Positions 52,634-62,187 of a stretch of 64,000 nt of DNA are shown here, in pieces; the stretch's first letter is position 1, and each line of letters begins with the position of its first letter. The position numbers and the translations under genes were made by a program. This DNA is from an uncultured Alistipes sp. (lineage in GTDB: Bacteria; Bacteroidota; Bacteroidia; Bacteroidales; Rikenellaceae): the NCBI GenBank assembly GCA_944326035.1, contig CALVCS010000011.1:186001-250000 (forward strand). Reading direction: 5' to 3'. Below the pieces are notes generated by a model. It was not told the origin of the DNA. It saw only the letters and a program-made list of their open reading frames with translations, and ran no database searches.

Positions 52634-54802
52634 ATGAAACGAAACTTTTTATTATGGGCGATTGTCCTGCTCTGTCCGTGGACGATGTGGGCGCAGAGCG
52701 ATTCGGTGATCCGTATTGGCACGCAACGAACCGATCTGGTCTTACGGGTGACCCCGGAGGGAAAGTTGACGCAGGCCTATCTGGGCCCCCGTTTGCTGAA
52801 TGCGGCTGACTGTCAACAGATTCCGGCTGGTGTGGGTAGAGAGGTGTATTTCGCGTATGGAAGCAATGATTATTTCGAACCGGCCATTCGGGTGACGCAT
52901 GCCGACGGCCATCCGGGGATGCAACTCGATTATGTGTCGCAGAAGGTGGTTCCTCAGTCGGATCCGAACGTCCAGCTGACGGTCGTCACCTTACGGGATA
53001 AGGTGTATCCTCTGGAAGTCAAGCTGTTTTATGAAACGTACGATCGGGAAAACGTAATCAAGATGTGGACGGAGATCCGTCACGACGAAAAGAAGGCTGT
53101 CGTTTTGCACGAAGAGGCTTCGGCGATGTTGTATATGAGCAGTCCGGCCTATTATCTGACCGAGTTTACCGGTTCGTGGGGCGACGAAAGCATCATGCGC
53201 GAACAGCGCTTGCTGCCGGGGAAGAAAGTGCTCGATACGCGTTTAGGCGCTCGGGCGGCGATGTTTTGTTCTCCTTTCTTTCTGTTGAGTGTCGGTGATC
53301 GGGCGCGGGAAAACGATGGGCAGGTGTTGCTCGGGACCTTGAACTGGACGGGAAATTTCCGCTTTACGTTCGAGCTGGATAGCCGGCATGTCTTGCGGGT
53401 GATTGCGGGCATCAATCCCTATGCATCGGAATATCGGCTGGAACCCGGTCAGGTGTTCCGTACCCCGGAATTTGTCTGGACGTTGAGCGAAACGGGAACC
53501 GGTCAGGCTTCGCGTGACTTGCAGGATTGGGCGCGCAACTATCAGCTCAAAGATGGCCACGGAGACCGCCTCACGCTGTTGAATAACTGGGAAAGTACCG
53601 GCTTCAACTTCGATGAAGAGGTGCTTAAGACCTATATTCGCAAATCGGCCGATCTGGGGGTCGACATGTTCCTGCTCGATGACGGTTGGTTTGCCAACAA
53701 ATACCCGCGCAAGAATGACAAACAGGGGTTGGGCGATTGGGATCCGACCCATGATAAGTTGCCTGGCGGGGTGCAGGCCTTGGTGGAAGAGGCCGATCGG
53801 GCTGGCGTGAAGTTCGGGATATGGATCGAACCGGAGATGGTCAGCATGAAGAGCGAATTGTATGAAAAACATCCGGATTGGGTGATTCGTTTCCCGGATC
53901 GGGAGCCCTATTTCTACCGCAATCAGCTGGTATTGGATCTGTGCAATCCGGAGGTGCAGGATTATGTTTTCGGCATCGTGGATAAACTGTTGAGCGAAAA
54001 TCCCAAGCTGGCCTATTTTAAATGGGATTGCAACAGCCCGATTACGAATCCGTTGTCGCCTTATTTGAAGGAAAATCAATCGCATTTGTATATCGATTAT
54101 GTTCGGGGCTTGTACAACGTTTTGGATCGTATCAAGGCGAAATATCCCAATGTGCCGATGATGTTGTGTTCGGGCGGAAGTGGTCGTTGCGATTACGGAG
54201 CCTTGCAGTATTTCACCGAATTCTGGGCCAGTGACAATACGGATCCGATTCGTCGAATTTTCATTCAGTGGGGTTTCTCCCACTTCTTCCCAGCTAAGAG
54301 TGTCGGGGCGCACGTCACCTCGATGGGTAAACAGAGTCTGAAATTCCGGACGGATGTGGCCCTGACCGGAAAGCTGGGGTTTGATATCGATGTCAATAAG
54401 TTGACGCCCGAAGAGATCGCTTTTTGCCGTCAGGCGGTGGGTCATTTCAAACGGCTCTCTCCGGTGACGCTCGAAGGGGATCAATATCGGTTGGTATCGC
54501 CTTACGAAGGTCAACACGCAGCCTTGATGTATGTGGCTAGAGATCAGAATAAAGCCGTGCTGTTTACCTATGACCTGTTCCCCAATCGCTATACGGAAAA
54601 GGTATTCCCGGTCCGTTTGCAGGGTCTCGATCCGCACAAAATGTATAAGGTAGAAGAGATCAATCAGGAAGCGGGCGTGGAAGTGGTGCCTTGGGAAGGA
54701 GATGGAGAGGTATTCTCCGGCGACTATTTGATGAAAGTGGGGCTGAATCTGTTTACCGACCGTCGTGAAAATAGCCGTATGATCGAACTGACTGCCCAAT
54801 AG
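52634..54802 (+). CDS. Secreted GH36 alpha-galactosidase
   Basis: Releases alpha-galactose from raffinose-type oligosaccharides or galactomannan. The ATG at 52634 gives 722 residues starting with a signal peptide (MKRNFLLWAIVLLCPWTMWAQ). The three-domain GH36 plan is visible: N-terminal beta-supersandwich, catalytic barrel (about 320-620) and C-terminal beta domain. The nucleophile is the Asp in YFKWDCNSPI (about 466) and the acid/base is in FWASDNTDPI (about 534). Monocistronic, with a strong terminator; galK lies 8 kb away. Confidence 0.94.
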   Translation: MKRNFLLWAIVLLCPWTMWAQSDSVIRIGTQRTDLVLRVTPEGKLTQAYLGPRLLNAADCQQIPAGVGREVYFAYGSNDYFEPAIRVTHADGHPGMQLDYVSQKVVPQSDPNVQLTVVTLRDKVYPLEVKLFYETYDRENVIKMWTEIRHDEKKAVVLHEEASAMLYMSSPAYYLTEFTGSWGDESIMREQRLLPGKKVLDTRLGARAAMFCSPFFLLSVGDRARENDGQVLLGTLNWTGNFRFTFELDSRHVLRVIAGINPYASEYRLEPGQVFRTPEFVWTLSETGTGQASRDLQDWARNYQLKDGHGDRLTLLNNWESTGFNFDEEVLKTYIRKSADLGVDMFLLDDGWFANKYPRKNDKQGLGDWDPTHDKLPGGVQALVEEADRAGVKFGIWIEPEMVSMKSELYEKHPDWVIRFPDREPYFYRNQLVLDLCNPEVQDYVFGIVDKLLSENPKLAYFKWDCNSPITNPLSPYLKENQSHLYIDYVRGLYNVLDRIKAKYPNVPMMLCSGGSGRCDYGALQYFTEFWASDNTDPIRRIFIQWGFSHFFPAKSVGAHVTSMGKQSLKFRTDVALTGKLGFDIDVNKLTPEEIAFCRQAVGHFKRLSPVTLEGDQYRLVSPYEGQHAALMYVARDQNKAVLFTYDLFPNRYTEKVFPVRLQGLDPHKMYKVEEINQEAGVEVVPWEGDGEVFSGDYLMKVGLNLFTDRRENSRMIELTAQ

Positions 54803-54821
54803 TCCCCTTCGGACGATACAG

Positions 54822-54856
54822 AAAAAGCCCTGTTCTGAGGAACAGGGCTTTTTTTA
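54822..54856 (+). terminator. Rho-independent terminator after GH36
   Basis: A 10-bp stem (54826-54835 with 54840-54849), flanked by A and T runs, so it could act in both directions between GH36 and ddl. Confidence 0.88.
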
Positions 54857-54985
54857 TTTAGGAGGTGGACCGCCCGGGCCTTCGTGCCGGATTTGCCGTG
54901 CCGTGCCTTTGTGCTGGATCTTGGGACCGGATTGGGCCCGGATCTTCAAACCGGATTGGTGAGGGACGGACTGCGTTGCGATCGG

Positions 54986-55966
54986 TTAGGCCTTGGTGTA
55001 GGTGTCTTCGATGATCAGATTGAACAGTTCGGTCAGACTCGTCCCCATGGCGGCTGCCTGTTGCGGAATGATGCTTTGCGCGCTCATCCCGGGGATGGTG
55101 TTGATTTCGATCAGGTAAGGGGTTTCGCCCTTGATGATAAAGTCGACCCGCACGACGCCCCGACAATTCAGCGCTTTATAGGCGGCCAGGGTCAATCGGT
55201 TGACTTGCGCCACCACCGAGGCGGGCAGATCGGCCGGCGTGACTTCCCGGGAACGACCTTCATATTTTGCATCGTAATCGAAAAATTCGGTTTCGCAGAT
55301 CAGTTCGGTGATCGGGAAGATATACTCTTTACCGCCGGCGATCATCACGCCGCAACTGATCTCCCGTCCTTCGATGAACTCTTCCAACAGGGCCTGATCG
55401 CTCTCTTCCCACGCTTTGTGTACGGCTTTTACGAGTTCTTCGGAGCGTTTGACTTTGGTGACACCGAAACTGCTGCCGCTGGCATTGGGTTTGACGAACA
55501 ACGGGAGTCCCAATTGGGCGATGATGGCTTCGGTATCGATCGGAGCGTTGCGGTTGAGGCGGACTTCCCGGGCCAAATAGACTCCGGTACTGGCTACGGC
55601 CCGTTTGCAGGCCGCTTTGTCGAAGGTCAACACGGAAGAGACCATGCCGCAGGAGGAGTACGGAATGTGCATCATATCGAGATAGGCCTGCAGGTGTCCG
55701 TCCTCCCCGGGGGTGCCGTGAATGATGATTAGGGCATAGTCGAGGTGGATTTTTTCGCCTTGAAGGGTCAGCGTAAAGTCGTTGCGATCCAGGTCGGTTT
55801 CGGTGCCATCCGGGGCCGTATACCACCAGCGGGTACCGCGCAACATGATGCGATAGACATTATAGCGTGTAGGGTCCAGGGCCTGTTGGACGGTCTGGGC
55901 GCCTTTGAGGGCGATCTGCCATTCCGAGGAGTCGCCTCCGGTCATCAGAGCGATGTTGAGTTTCAT
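54986..55966 (-). CDS. ddl: D-alanine--D-alanine ligase
   Basis: Makes the D-Ala-D-Ala dipeptide for peptidoglycan. It has 326 residues. The N-terminal substrate motif reads MTGGDSSEWQIALKGA, close to but not the usual GGxSxEHxVS, and the ATP-grasp core has LPLFVKPNASGSSFGVTKV and the metal motif DFIIKGETPYLIEINTIPGMS. Ligase type (D-Ala versus D-Lac) is not resolved, but the ordinary context favours D-Ala. Confidence 0.94.
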   Translation of the reverse strand: MKLNIALMTGGDSSEWQIALKGAQTVQQALDPTRYNVYRIMLRGTRWWYTAPDGTETDLDRNDFTLTLQGEKIHLDYALIIIHGTPGEDGHLQAYLDMMHIPYSSCGMVSSVLTFDKAACKRAVASTGVYLAREVRLNRNAPIDTEAIIAQLGLPLFVKPNASGSSFGVTKVKRSEELVKAVHKAWEESDQALLEEFIEGREISCGVMIAGGKEYIFPITELICETEFFDYDAKYEGRSREVTPADLPASVVAQVNRLTLAAYKALNCRGVVRVDFIIKGETPYLIEINTIPGMSAQSIIPQQAAAMGTSLTELFNLIIEDTYTKA

Positions 55967-56019
55967 GGGTGAGGCTGTATTTTTCGAGGCGTAAAGGTAA
56001 TGCTTTTCAGGGCATGTTG

Positions 56020-56259
56020 TCAGGGATTATACAAATCGACGTAGTGAAAATCGAAAATTTCTTTCAGTAATTTGAGGTACTCGCGCGCTTCGGCATTCTC
56101 GGGGTCGGCCGTCAGCACGGCGACAAAGTCGTTATAGGCTTGATCGAAACGACCGGCGCGATGATACGCCTTCCCGCGTTGCAGGAGCAATTGGGGATCG
56201 TTCGGACTTTGTTCCAAGGCGAAGGTGAGCGCTTCGAGTTTATTTTCGAGAGTATCCAT
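56020..56259 (-). CDS. Small tetratricopeptide repeat protein
   Basis: A 79-residue protein with about two TPR units (ALEQSPNDPQLLLQRGKAYH, and RFDQAYNDFVAVLTADPENAE), followed by a short tail. Its start lies inside the end of nadD (20-base overlap), so it is coupled to it. Partner unknown. Confidence 0.85.
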   Translation of the reverse strand: MDTLENKLEALTFALEQSPNDPQLLLQRGKAYHRAGRFDQAYNDFVAVLTADPENAEAREYLKLLKEIFDFHYVDLYNP

Positions 56260-56845
56260 ACAATTGATGTGCTTGAATGTACGACCAGATGCCGGGCGGT
56301 AATTCGTTACGGCTGTCGTCGCCGCGGGCGATCAGCTCTCGGATGTCGGTGGCGGCCTGAGGCATCAGGGGAACGTTTTTCAGGTAGTGAAAGCGGCGGG
56401 AAAACGCGTCGGCAGGGGGATCGTATCCTGCTCGCGGGTAGACCCATACCGGATAATGGTCGAGGATATCGTCGTGACGGATCCAGCGCCGGAAACCGGC
56501 GACATTATCGCTGCCGATCAACAGGCTGAAATGGCGGTCCGGATAGCGTTTCGACAGGGCTTCCAGGGTTCGGATCGTGATCGAGGGTCGAGGTAGCTCG
56601 AACTCGATGGTGCAGATTTCGATGCGATCACGGTTTCGGGCACTTTGCAGGGCCAGGCGGACCATGGCCAACCGATCCTGTTCGGAGGCGAGTTCTTCCG
56701 CTTTTTTCAGGGGGTTATGCGGCGAGATCACCCACCAGAGTTGGGCTTCGGGAAAGTGATCCAATACCTCGTCGGCGACGGCCACATGGCCTTGATGAGG
56801 CGGGTTGAATGACCCGAAATAGAGAATGGTATCGGAGCTCGCCAC
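56240..56845 (-). CDS. nadD: Nicotinate-nucleotide adenylyltransferase
   Basis: Adenylates NaMN to NaAD in NAD synthesis. It has 201 residues. The nucleotidyltransferase motif is FGSFNPPHQGH (about 11-21, with the HxGH in PHQGH), and the C-terminal region carries a degenerate motif (ATDIRELIARGD; the usual ISSTxIR is altered). It lies ten bases after gmk; part of the yicC-gmk-nadD operon. Confidence 0.94.
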   Translation of the reverse strand: MASSDTILYFGSFNPPHQGHVAVADEVLDHFPEAQLWWVISPHNPLKKAEELASEQDRLAMVRLALQSARNRDRIEICTIEFELPRPSITIRTLEALSKRYPDRHFSLLIGSDNVAGFRRWIRHDDILDHYPVWVYPRAGYDPPADAFSRRFHYLKNVPLMPQAATDIRELIARGDDSRNELPPGIWSYIQAHQLYGYSRK

Positions 56846-56855
56846 GTGCAGGGGT

Positions 56856-57449
56856 CTATCGGGTGAGAAATTCGGTGAGAATCCGTTGGGTCTCGGCCAC
56901 GGCCTGCGACAAGTCGTCGTTCACGACAACTCGGTCGAAACGTTCGGCATAGGTCAACTCTTCGGTGGCTTTGGCTACTCGTTTTTCGATCACCTCGGGG
57001 GCATCGGTTCCCCGGCCCACCAACCGGCGTCGCAACTCTTCGACCGAAGGAGGCATGATGAAAATGGCCAGTGCCTGGTCGCCGAAACGTTGTTTGAGGT
57101 TGACGCCCCCCTTGACATCGACATCGAAAACGATCACATGGCCCTGGTTCCAGATCCGTTCGGTTTCGCTATACAGCGTGCCGTAGCAGGTGCCGGCATA
57201 GACCTCTTCCCATTCGACGAACTCGCCGTTTTCGACACGGCGTCGAAACTCCTCGTTCGAGAGAAAATAGTACTCCTTGCCGTTTTGTTCGGTACCGCGC
57301 GGAGCACGGCTGGTGGCCGAAATGGCAAATTCGAGTTGCGGAAAGCGTTCGAGCATATAGCGGATCAGGGTCGATTTTCCCGCACCGGAGGGAGCGGAAA
57401 AAATAACCACTTTATGGTCTCGTACGGGCATGGAGGGTTTGTCGGACAT
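56856..57449 (-). CDS. gmk: Guanylate kinase
   Basis: Phosphorylates GMP to GDP. 197 residues. P-loop is FSAPSGAGKSTLIRYML (about 17-33) and the guanylate signature SATSRAPRGTEQNGKEYYF is present. It follows yicC by 13 bases, a gene order common in Bacteroidetes. Confidence 0.96.
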   Translation of the reverse strand: MSDKPSMPVRDHKVVIFSAPSGAGKSTLIRYMLERFPQLEFAISATSRAPRGTEQNGKEYYFLSNEEFRRRVENGEFVEWEEVYAGTCYGTLYSETERIWNQGHVIVFDVDVKGGVNLKQRFGDQALAIFIMPPSVEELRRRLVGRGTDAPEVIEKRVAKATEELTYAERFDRVVVNDDLSQAVAETQRILTEFLTR

Positions 57450-57462
57450 GGCACGACGGATT

Positions 57463-58347
57463 TTACAGAATGTTCAACAGTTGTTCTTTGATCTTTTCCA
57501 GTTCGTCTTTCATTTCGACGACCAGGATTTGCATTTCGGCGTTGTTGGCTTTGGAGCCCAGGGTGTTGATTTCTCGGCCCAGTTCTTGGGCGATAAAACC
57601 GAGCTTGCGCCCTACCCCCTCTTCGCTGTGCGCCACTTCGCGGAAATAGTTGCAATGGTTTTGCAGACGGACTTTCTCTTCGGTAATGTCCAGTTTTTCG
57701 ACGTAAAAGATCATCTCCTGCTCCAGCCGGTTGCTGTCGACCGGAATACCCATCGATTCGATGCTTTCGCGAATGCGGTTTTTGATCGTTTCGGTACGGG
57801 CCTTTTCATAAGGAGTGACTTCGTTTTTGAGGCTTTCGATCTTGTCGATGCGACGCAGCAGGTCGGCAATCAGGGCTGCACCCTCTTGCTGGCGGAATGC
57901 ATCGAGATGATCCAGTGCGGTTTCGACGGTTTGGAGCAACACGGCGGCTTCCTGTTCGTCGATCGACGCGGCTTCGTTTTGGATCACGTCGGGCAGCCGT
58001 ACAATGGCGGCCATCACGGCGGCATCCATGGCGCTACCGCCCCACTCCATGTGGTTGGCCTCGGCTATGTCCTGCAGTTGTCGATAATAGCTGGTGAAGG
58101 CCTCCCGGTTGATCGATACCGTTGAGCCCCCTTCCGTTATTTCATAGGAGATGAAAACGTCGATTTTCCCGCGTTTGAGCCGTCCGGTGATGCGGTTGCG
58201 GATGTCATATTCATAGGGACGGTATATTTGCGGCAATTTGATGCTCAGGTCAGCCTGTTTGCTGTTGAGCGAGCGAATTTCCACGGTGATTTTTTTCGGA
58301 CCGAACTGGGATTCGCCCTTGCCGTATCCTGTCATGGATTTGATCAT
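57463..58347 (-). CDS. yicC: YicC family protein
   Basis: A 294-residue protein of the YicC family (N-terminal YicC domain, C-terminal DUF1732). E. coli YicC has been reported as an endoribonuclease acting on a small RNA; the role in Bacteroidetes is unknown. The start at 58347 gives the family start MIKSMTGYGKGE; the longer frame extends to 58704, overlapping the divergent serC promoter region, and is rejected. First gene of yicC-gmk-nadD-TPR. Confidence 0.92.
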   Translation of the reverse strand: MIKSMTGYGKGESQFGPKKITVEIRSLNSKQADLSIKLPQIYRPYEYDIRNRITGRLKRGKIDVFISYEITEGGSTVSINREAFTSYYRQLQDIAEANHMEWGGSAMDAAVMAAIVRLPDVIQNEAASIDEQEAAVLLQTVETALDHLDAFRQQEGAALIADLLRRIDKIESLKNEVTPYEKARTETIKNRIRESIESMGIPVDSNRLEQEMIFYVEKLDITEEKVRLQNHCNYFREVAHSEEGVGRKLGFIAQELGREINTLGSKANNAEMQILVVEMKDELEKIKEQLLNIL

Positions 58348-58463
58348 GGGGTGATAGTTTTTGTTTACGTGCAAAAGTATGGAAATTTTGTTAGATAATT
58401 CTTTTCTGAAAGGTGATGTTGTAGAAAATAGCGCGTTTGTTAGGGGTTTCCGGTAATTTATGC

Positions 58464-58471
58464 TATTTTTG
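58464..58471 (+). promoter_or_regulatory. -7 promoter element TATTTTTG for serC
   Basis: Exact TAnnTTTG, 40 bases before the ATG at 58511; a TTTG at 58436-58439 lies 24 bases upstream. Confidence 0.5.
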
Positions 58472-58510
58472 AGGGTAATACTGAAACCTTTTATTAAAGC
58501 TTTTTTACGT

Positions 58511-59584
58511 ATGAAAAAACATAATTTCAGCGCAGGTCCTTCTATCCTTCCGCGCGTAGCTCTCGAAAATGCGGCCAAAGCTGTGTTGGATTTCGATGGT
58601 ATCGGTCTTTCGTTGCTCGAAATTTCGCACCGGACCAAGGATTTCGAAGCCGTGAATGACGAAGCCGAATCGCTTTTCCGGGAGTTGTTGCAGGTTCCCG
58701 ACAACTATAAAATCATTTTCCTGGGGGGCGGTGCCAGCACTCAGTTCTTCGAAGTGCCCTATAATCTGCTCGAACATAAAGCCGGTTATATCAATACGGG
58801 GGTTTGGGCGAAAAAAGCCATTAAGGAGGCGAAAAATTTCGGGGAAGTAGAGGTGATCGCCTCATCCGAAGATCGGAATTTCAGCTATATCCCGAAAGGT
58901 TATACGATTCCGACCGATCTGGACTATCTGCATATTACGACCAATAATACGATTTATGGGACGGAATATCACGGCGATATCGACTCTCCGGTTACGTTGG
59001 TGGCCGATATGAGTTCCGATATTCTGTCGCGTCCGGTGGATGTGACCAAGTATGGTTTGATCTATGGCGGGGCACAGAAAAATATGGGCCCGGCCGGGGT
59101 GACTTTCGTCATTGTTCGGGAAGATATTCTGGGCAAGGTGAGCCGTCCGTTGCCGTCGATGGTGGACTATCGCAATCATATCGCCAATAAGTCGATGTTC
59201 AATACCCCGCCGGTGTATGCGATCTATGTGATGCGCGAAACGCTCAAATGGCTCAAATCCATCGGAGGTGTTCCGGAAGTACAAAAACGGAATCAGGCCA
59301 AAGCGGCATTGCTGTATGGCGAAATTGATCGTAACCCGCTCTTCAAGGGAACGGCGGCTGTCGAAGACCGTTCGTTGATGAATGTCTGCTTCGTGATGGC
59401 CGACGGTTATGAAGATTTGGCCCCGGAATTTTTGAAATTTGCGACCGAACAAGGTATGGTCGGGGTCAAAGGCCATCGTTTGGTGGGTGGTTTCCGGGCG
59501 TCGATCTATAATGCGATGCCGATCGAAAGCGTTCAGGCATTGGTGGATTGCATGCGCCAGTTCGCTGAACAACATGCGCGTTAG
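58511..59584 (+). CDS. serC: 3-phosphoserine/phosphohydroxythreonine transaminase
   Basis: Transaminates 3-phosphohydroxypyruvate to phosphoserine. 357 residues from the ATG at 58511 ([14 protein letters not shown]). The PLP lysine lies in [16 protein letters not shown] (about residue 194). First gene of a serine module: serA and DUF1015 follow. An upstream in-frame start (58460) is less likely because it crosses the -7 box. Confidence 0.96.
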   Translation: MKKHNFSAGPSILPRVALENAAKAVLDFDGIGLSLLEISHRTKDFEAVNDEAESLFRELLQVPDNYKIIFLGGGASTQFFEVPYNLLEHKAGYINTGVWAKKAIKEAKNFGEVEVIASSEDRNFSYIPKGYTIPTDLDYLHITTNNTIYGTEYHGDIDSPVTLVADMSSDILSRPVDVTKYGLIYGGAQKNMGPAGVTFVIVREDILGKVSRPLPSMVDYRNHIANKSMFNTPPVYAIYVMRETLKWLKSIGGVPEVQKRNQAKAALLYGEIDRNPLFKGTAAVEDRSLMNVCFVMADGYEDLAPEFLKFATEQGMVGVKGHRLVGGFRASIYNAMPIESVQALVDCMRQFAEQHAR

Positions 59585-59662
59585 GCGATGCCTCTGATGA
59601 CGGTATATCGGCCTTCGACTGCCAAGAAGGCTGTATTTTTCAACGATTTAATCGATGATACT

Positions 59663-60583
59663 ATGAAAATATGCGTGGCTACCGAGAAACCGTTCGCACG
59701 GGCTGCGGTGGACGGAATCCGGGACATTGTAGAAAAAGCGGGCCTCCAAATGAGCCTGTTGGAAAAATATACGGATAAAGCCGATCTGTTATCGGCCGTG
59801 GCCGATGCCGATGCTTTGATTGTGCGCAGCGACAAGGTGACAGCAGAGGTCATTGACGCAGCGCCGCAATTGAAAATCGTAGTGCGGGCCGGAGCCGGCT
59901 ATGATAATGTCGACCTGGAAGCTTGTACGCACCGAGGCATTGTGGTGATGAATACCCCGGGACAGAACTCCAATGCGGTGGCAGAGCTGGCCATCGGCAT
60001 GATGATCTATATGGCCCGGAATCAGTTTACGCCGGGTACGGGTTCGGAAATCAGTGGCAAAAGGCTGGGAATTCAGGCCTATGGTAATGTCGGCCGGATT
60101 GTGGCTCGTTATGGGGCGGCGTTGGGTATGAAGGTCTATGCTTTCGATCCGTATGCCAACCCGATGCTCTTCGACGCCGATCAGGTGCAGGCCGTCTCCT
60201 CGGTCGAAGAGCTGTATGCCTGCTCCGACTACCTGTCGATTCACATTCCGGCTACGGACCAGACGCGCCGTTCGATCGGTTACGACCTGATTTGTCGGAT
60301 GCCGAAGGGGGCGACGCTGGTCAATACGGCCCGCAAAGAGGTGATCGATGAGGTCGGCCTGATTCGGGCCCTGGAAGAACGTCCCGACATCAAGTACATT
60401 ACCGATATCGCGGCCGATGCGCAGGCGACGCTGAATGAAAAATTCGGGAAACGGGTCTTCGCCACGGCCAAGAAAATGGGGGCCGAAACTGCCGAAGCCA
60501 ATATTAAGGCCGGCTTGGCGGCCGCCTCGCAAGCGGTCGATTTCCTGTTGCATGGGAATCGTAAATTTCAGGTTAATAAGTAA
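59663..60583 (+). CDS. serA: D-3-phosphoglycerate dehydrogenase (type III-like)
   Basis: Oxidises 3-phosphoglycerate in the first step of serine synthesis. 306 residues from the ATG at 59663, without ACT or ASB domains. The NAD loop reads AYGNVGRIVA, with Ala instead of the first glycine, and the active-site arginine follows in LVNTARKEVID. Where most D-2-hydroxyacid dehydrogenases have a catalytic His in a TPHxG motif, this one has Lys (FATAKKMGAETAEAN), a form described for type III phosphoglycerate dehydrogenases. It follows serC closely. Confidence 0.9.
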   Translation: MKICVATEKPFARAAVDGIRDIVEKAGLQMSLLEKYTDKADLLSAVADADALIVRSDKVTAEVIDAAPQLKIVVRAGAGYDNVDLEACTHRGIVVMNTPGQNSNAVAELAIGMMIYMARNQFTPGTGSEISGKRLGIQAYGNVGRIVARYGAALGMKVYAFDPYANPMLFDADQVQAVSSVEELYACSDYLSIHIPATDQTRRSIGYDLICRMPKGATLVNTARKEVIDEVGLIRALEERPDIKYITDIAADAQATLNEKFGKRVFATAKKMGAETAEANIKAGLAAASQAVDFLLHGNRKFQVNK

Positions 60584-60688
60584 GGAATCAACGCAGAGAG
60601 GGACGGTATGGACCTTCCTCTCCGATTATACAAACAAGCAGGATAGTGGGGCCGGTCCAGGAGGTCGGCCCCTTTCAAACCGACAAAA

Positions 60689-61933
60689 ATGGTACGTATC
60701 AAACCTTTTCGGGGTATCCGTCCCCCTGCCGAGCATGCCGCAGAGGTGGCTTCTCGCCCGTACGATGTGCTCAACTCACAGGAAGCCAAGGAGGAAGCGA
60801 CGGAGAAATCGTTATTGCACATTATTAAACCGGAGATCGATTTCGATCCGATTGCGGACGAACATACTCAGCCGGTTTATGATAAAGCGGTGGAAAACTT
60901 TAAACGGTGGCAAGACGAAGGCTGGTTGGTGCAGGACGATACGGATAAATACTACGTCTATGCCCAAACGATGGATGGCCGGACTCAATATGGATTGGTA
61001 GCGGCTTGTCATTTCGGGGATTACATGCAGAATAAGATTAAAAAGCATGAATTGACCCGGCCCGATAAAGAAGAGGATCGAATGATTCACGTGCGTAATC
61101 AAAACGCCAATATCGAACCGGTCTTTTTCTCGTACCCGGCTGTTCCTGAAGTGGATGAGATCATCCACCGGATTGTTACCGAACAGGAGCCGGTCTATGA
61201 TTTTACGGCAGCGGATGGATTTGGACACCACTTTTGGGTGATTGACGATGTGGCCGTCCAAGAACGGATCACCGAGTTATTTAAAGATATTCCGGCGCTG
61301 TACGTGGCCGATGGGCATCACCGTACGGCCGCAGCCGCCCGTGTAGGCCAGGAAAAAATGGAATCCAATCCGAATCATACGGGCGACGAAGAGTATAACT
61401 ATTTCTTGGCGGTGATTTTCCCCGACAACCAGTTACGGATCATCGATTACAACCGGGTGGTCAAAGATCTGAATGGCCTGACCCCAGAGGAGTTTCTGGA
61501 AAAATTGGCGGTCGATTTTGAGGTGGAAGATTGCGGTACGGAGGAACCCTACCGGCCGGATCGGTTACATAATTTCGGCATGTACCTGGCCGGTCATTGG
61601 TATAGTTTGACGGCGAAACCGGGCACCTATGATGACAATGATCCGATCGGTGTGTTGGATGTGACGGTGTTGTCGAATCGGGTGCTCGATGCGTTGTTGG
61701 GCATCAAAGATTTGCGGACCGATAAACGGATCGATTTTGTGGGCGGAATCCGCGGTTTGGGCGAATTGCAACGTCGCGTGGACAGCGGAGAAATGCAGGT
61801 TGCTTTTGCGCTCTATCCGGTTTCGATGCAGCAACTGATCGATATTGCCGACTCGGGCAACATCATGCCTCCGAAAACCACGTGGTTTGAACCTAAATTG
61901 CGTTCGGGATTGGTGATTCATAGTTTGGATTGA
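60689..61933 (+). CDS. DUF1015 family protein linked to serine synthesis
   Basis: A 414-residue protein of the DUF1015 family, starting MVRIKPFRGIRPPAEHAAEV. A motif LYVADGHHRTAAAARVG (about residues 207-223) resembles the DGHHR signature of ParB/sulfiredoxin-like enzymes, a fold that includes free serine kinases. Following serC-serA in the same direction, it probably acts in serine or phosphoserine metabolism; no serB phosphatase gene is visible here. That role is inference. A terminator follows. Confidence 0.9.
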   Translation: MVRIKPFRGIRPPAEHAAEVASRPYDVLNSQEAKEEATEKSLLHIIKPEIDFDPIADEHTQPVYDKAVENFKRWQDEGWLVQDDTDKYYVYAQTMDGRTQYGLVAACHFGDYMQNKIKKHELTRPDKEEDRMIHVRNQNANIEPVFFSYPAVPEVDEIIHRIVTEQEPVYDFTAADGFGHHFWVIDDVAVQERITELFKDIPALYVADGHHRTAAAARVGQEKMESNPNHTGDEEYNYFLAVIFPDNQLRIIDYNRVVKDLNGLTPEEFLEKLAVDFEVEDCGTEEPYRPDRLHNFGMYLAGHWYSLTAKPGTYDDNDPIGVLDVTVLSNRVLDALLGIKDLRTDKRIDFVGGIRGLGELQRRVDSGEMQVAFALYPVSMQQLIDIADSGNIMPPKTTWFEPKLRSGLVIHSLD

Positions 61934-61976
61934 TTTTCAGTCAGTTCTGCGTAATACGTTTAGGCTCTACCCTACC

Positions 61977-62024
61977 AAAACCACCTTGTCGGCCGGAATC
62001 GATCCCGAAGACAAGGTGGTTTTT
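61977..62024 (+). terminator. Terminator of the serine module
   Basis: A 14-bp perfect stem (61977-61990 with 62010-62023) with a 19-base loop and a following T run, 44 bases after the DUF1015 stop. Confidence 0.8.
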
Positions 62025-62158
62025 GTCGATCTGTCCGGAGCGGTGAGGAGGAAATCGGCCGGGGGATGTGGTTTATTTAGAGGTAGAAAACGAGCGGAAA
62101 TTTATTTTAGGGATCGTAAAAAATAAGAATAATTATTATCGGATTGGGGAGAAGTAGT

Positions 62159-62166
62159 TAAATTTG
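62159..62166 (+). promoter_or_regulatory. -7 promoter element TAAATTTG of the 2-oxoacid oxidoreductase operon
   Basis: Exact TAnnTTTG, 22 bases before the ATG at 62188; TTGGGG starts at 62144, 12 bases upstream of the box. Confidence 0.55.
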
Positions 62167-62187
62167 TAAAGCAAATTTCAATAAATT

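Noticed and set aside
54857..54985. Imperfect repeats of GGATTGG/CCGGATCTT between GH36 and ddl
   Set aside because: Short, irregular and GC-rich; no coding or structural pattern beyond low complexity.
58348..58704. N-terminal extension of the yicC frame
   Set aside because: It covers the serC promoter and start, and the family begins at the internal MIKSMTGYGKGE.
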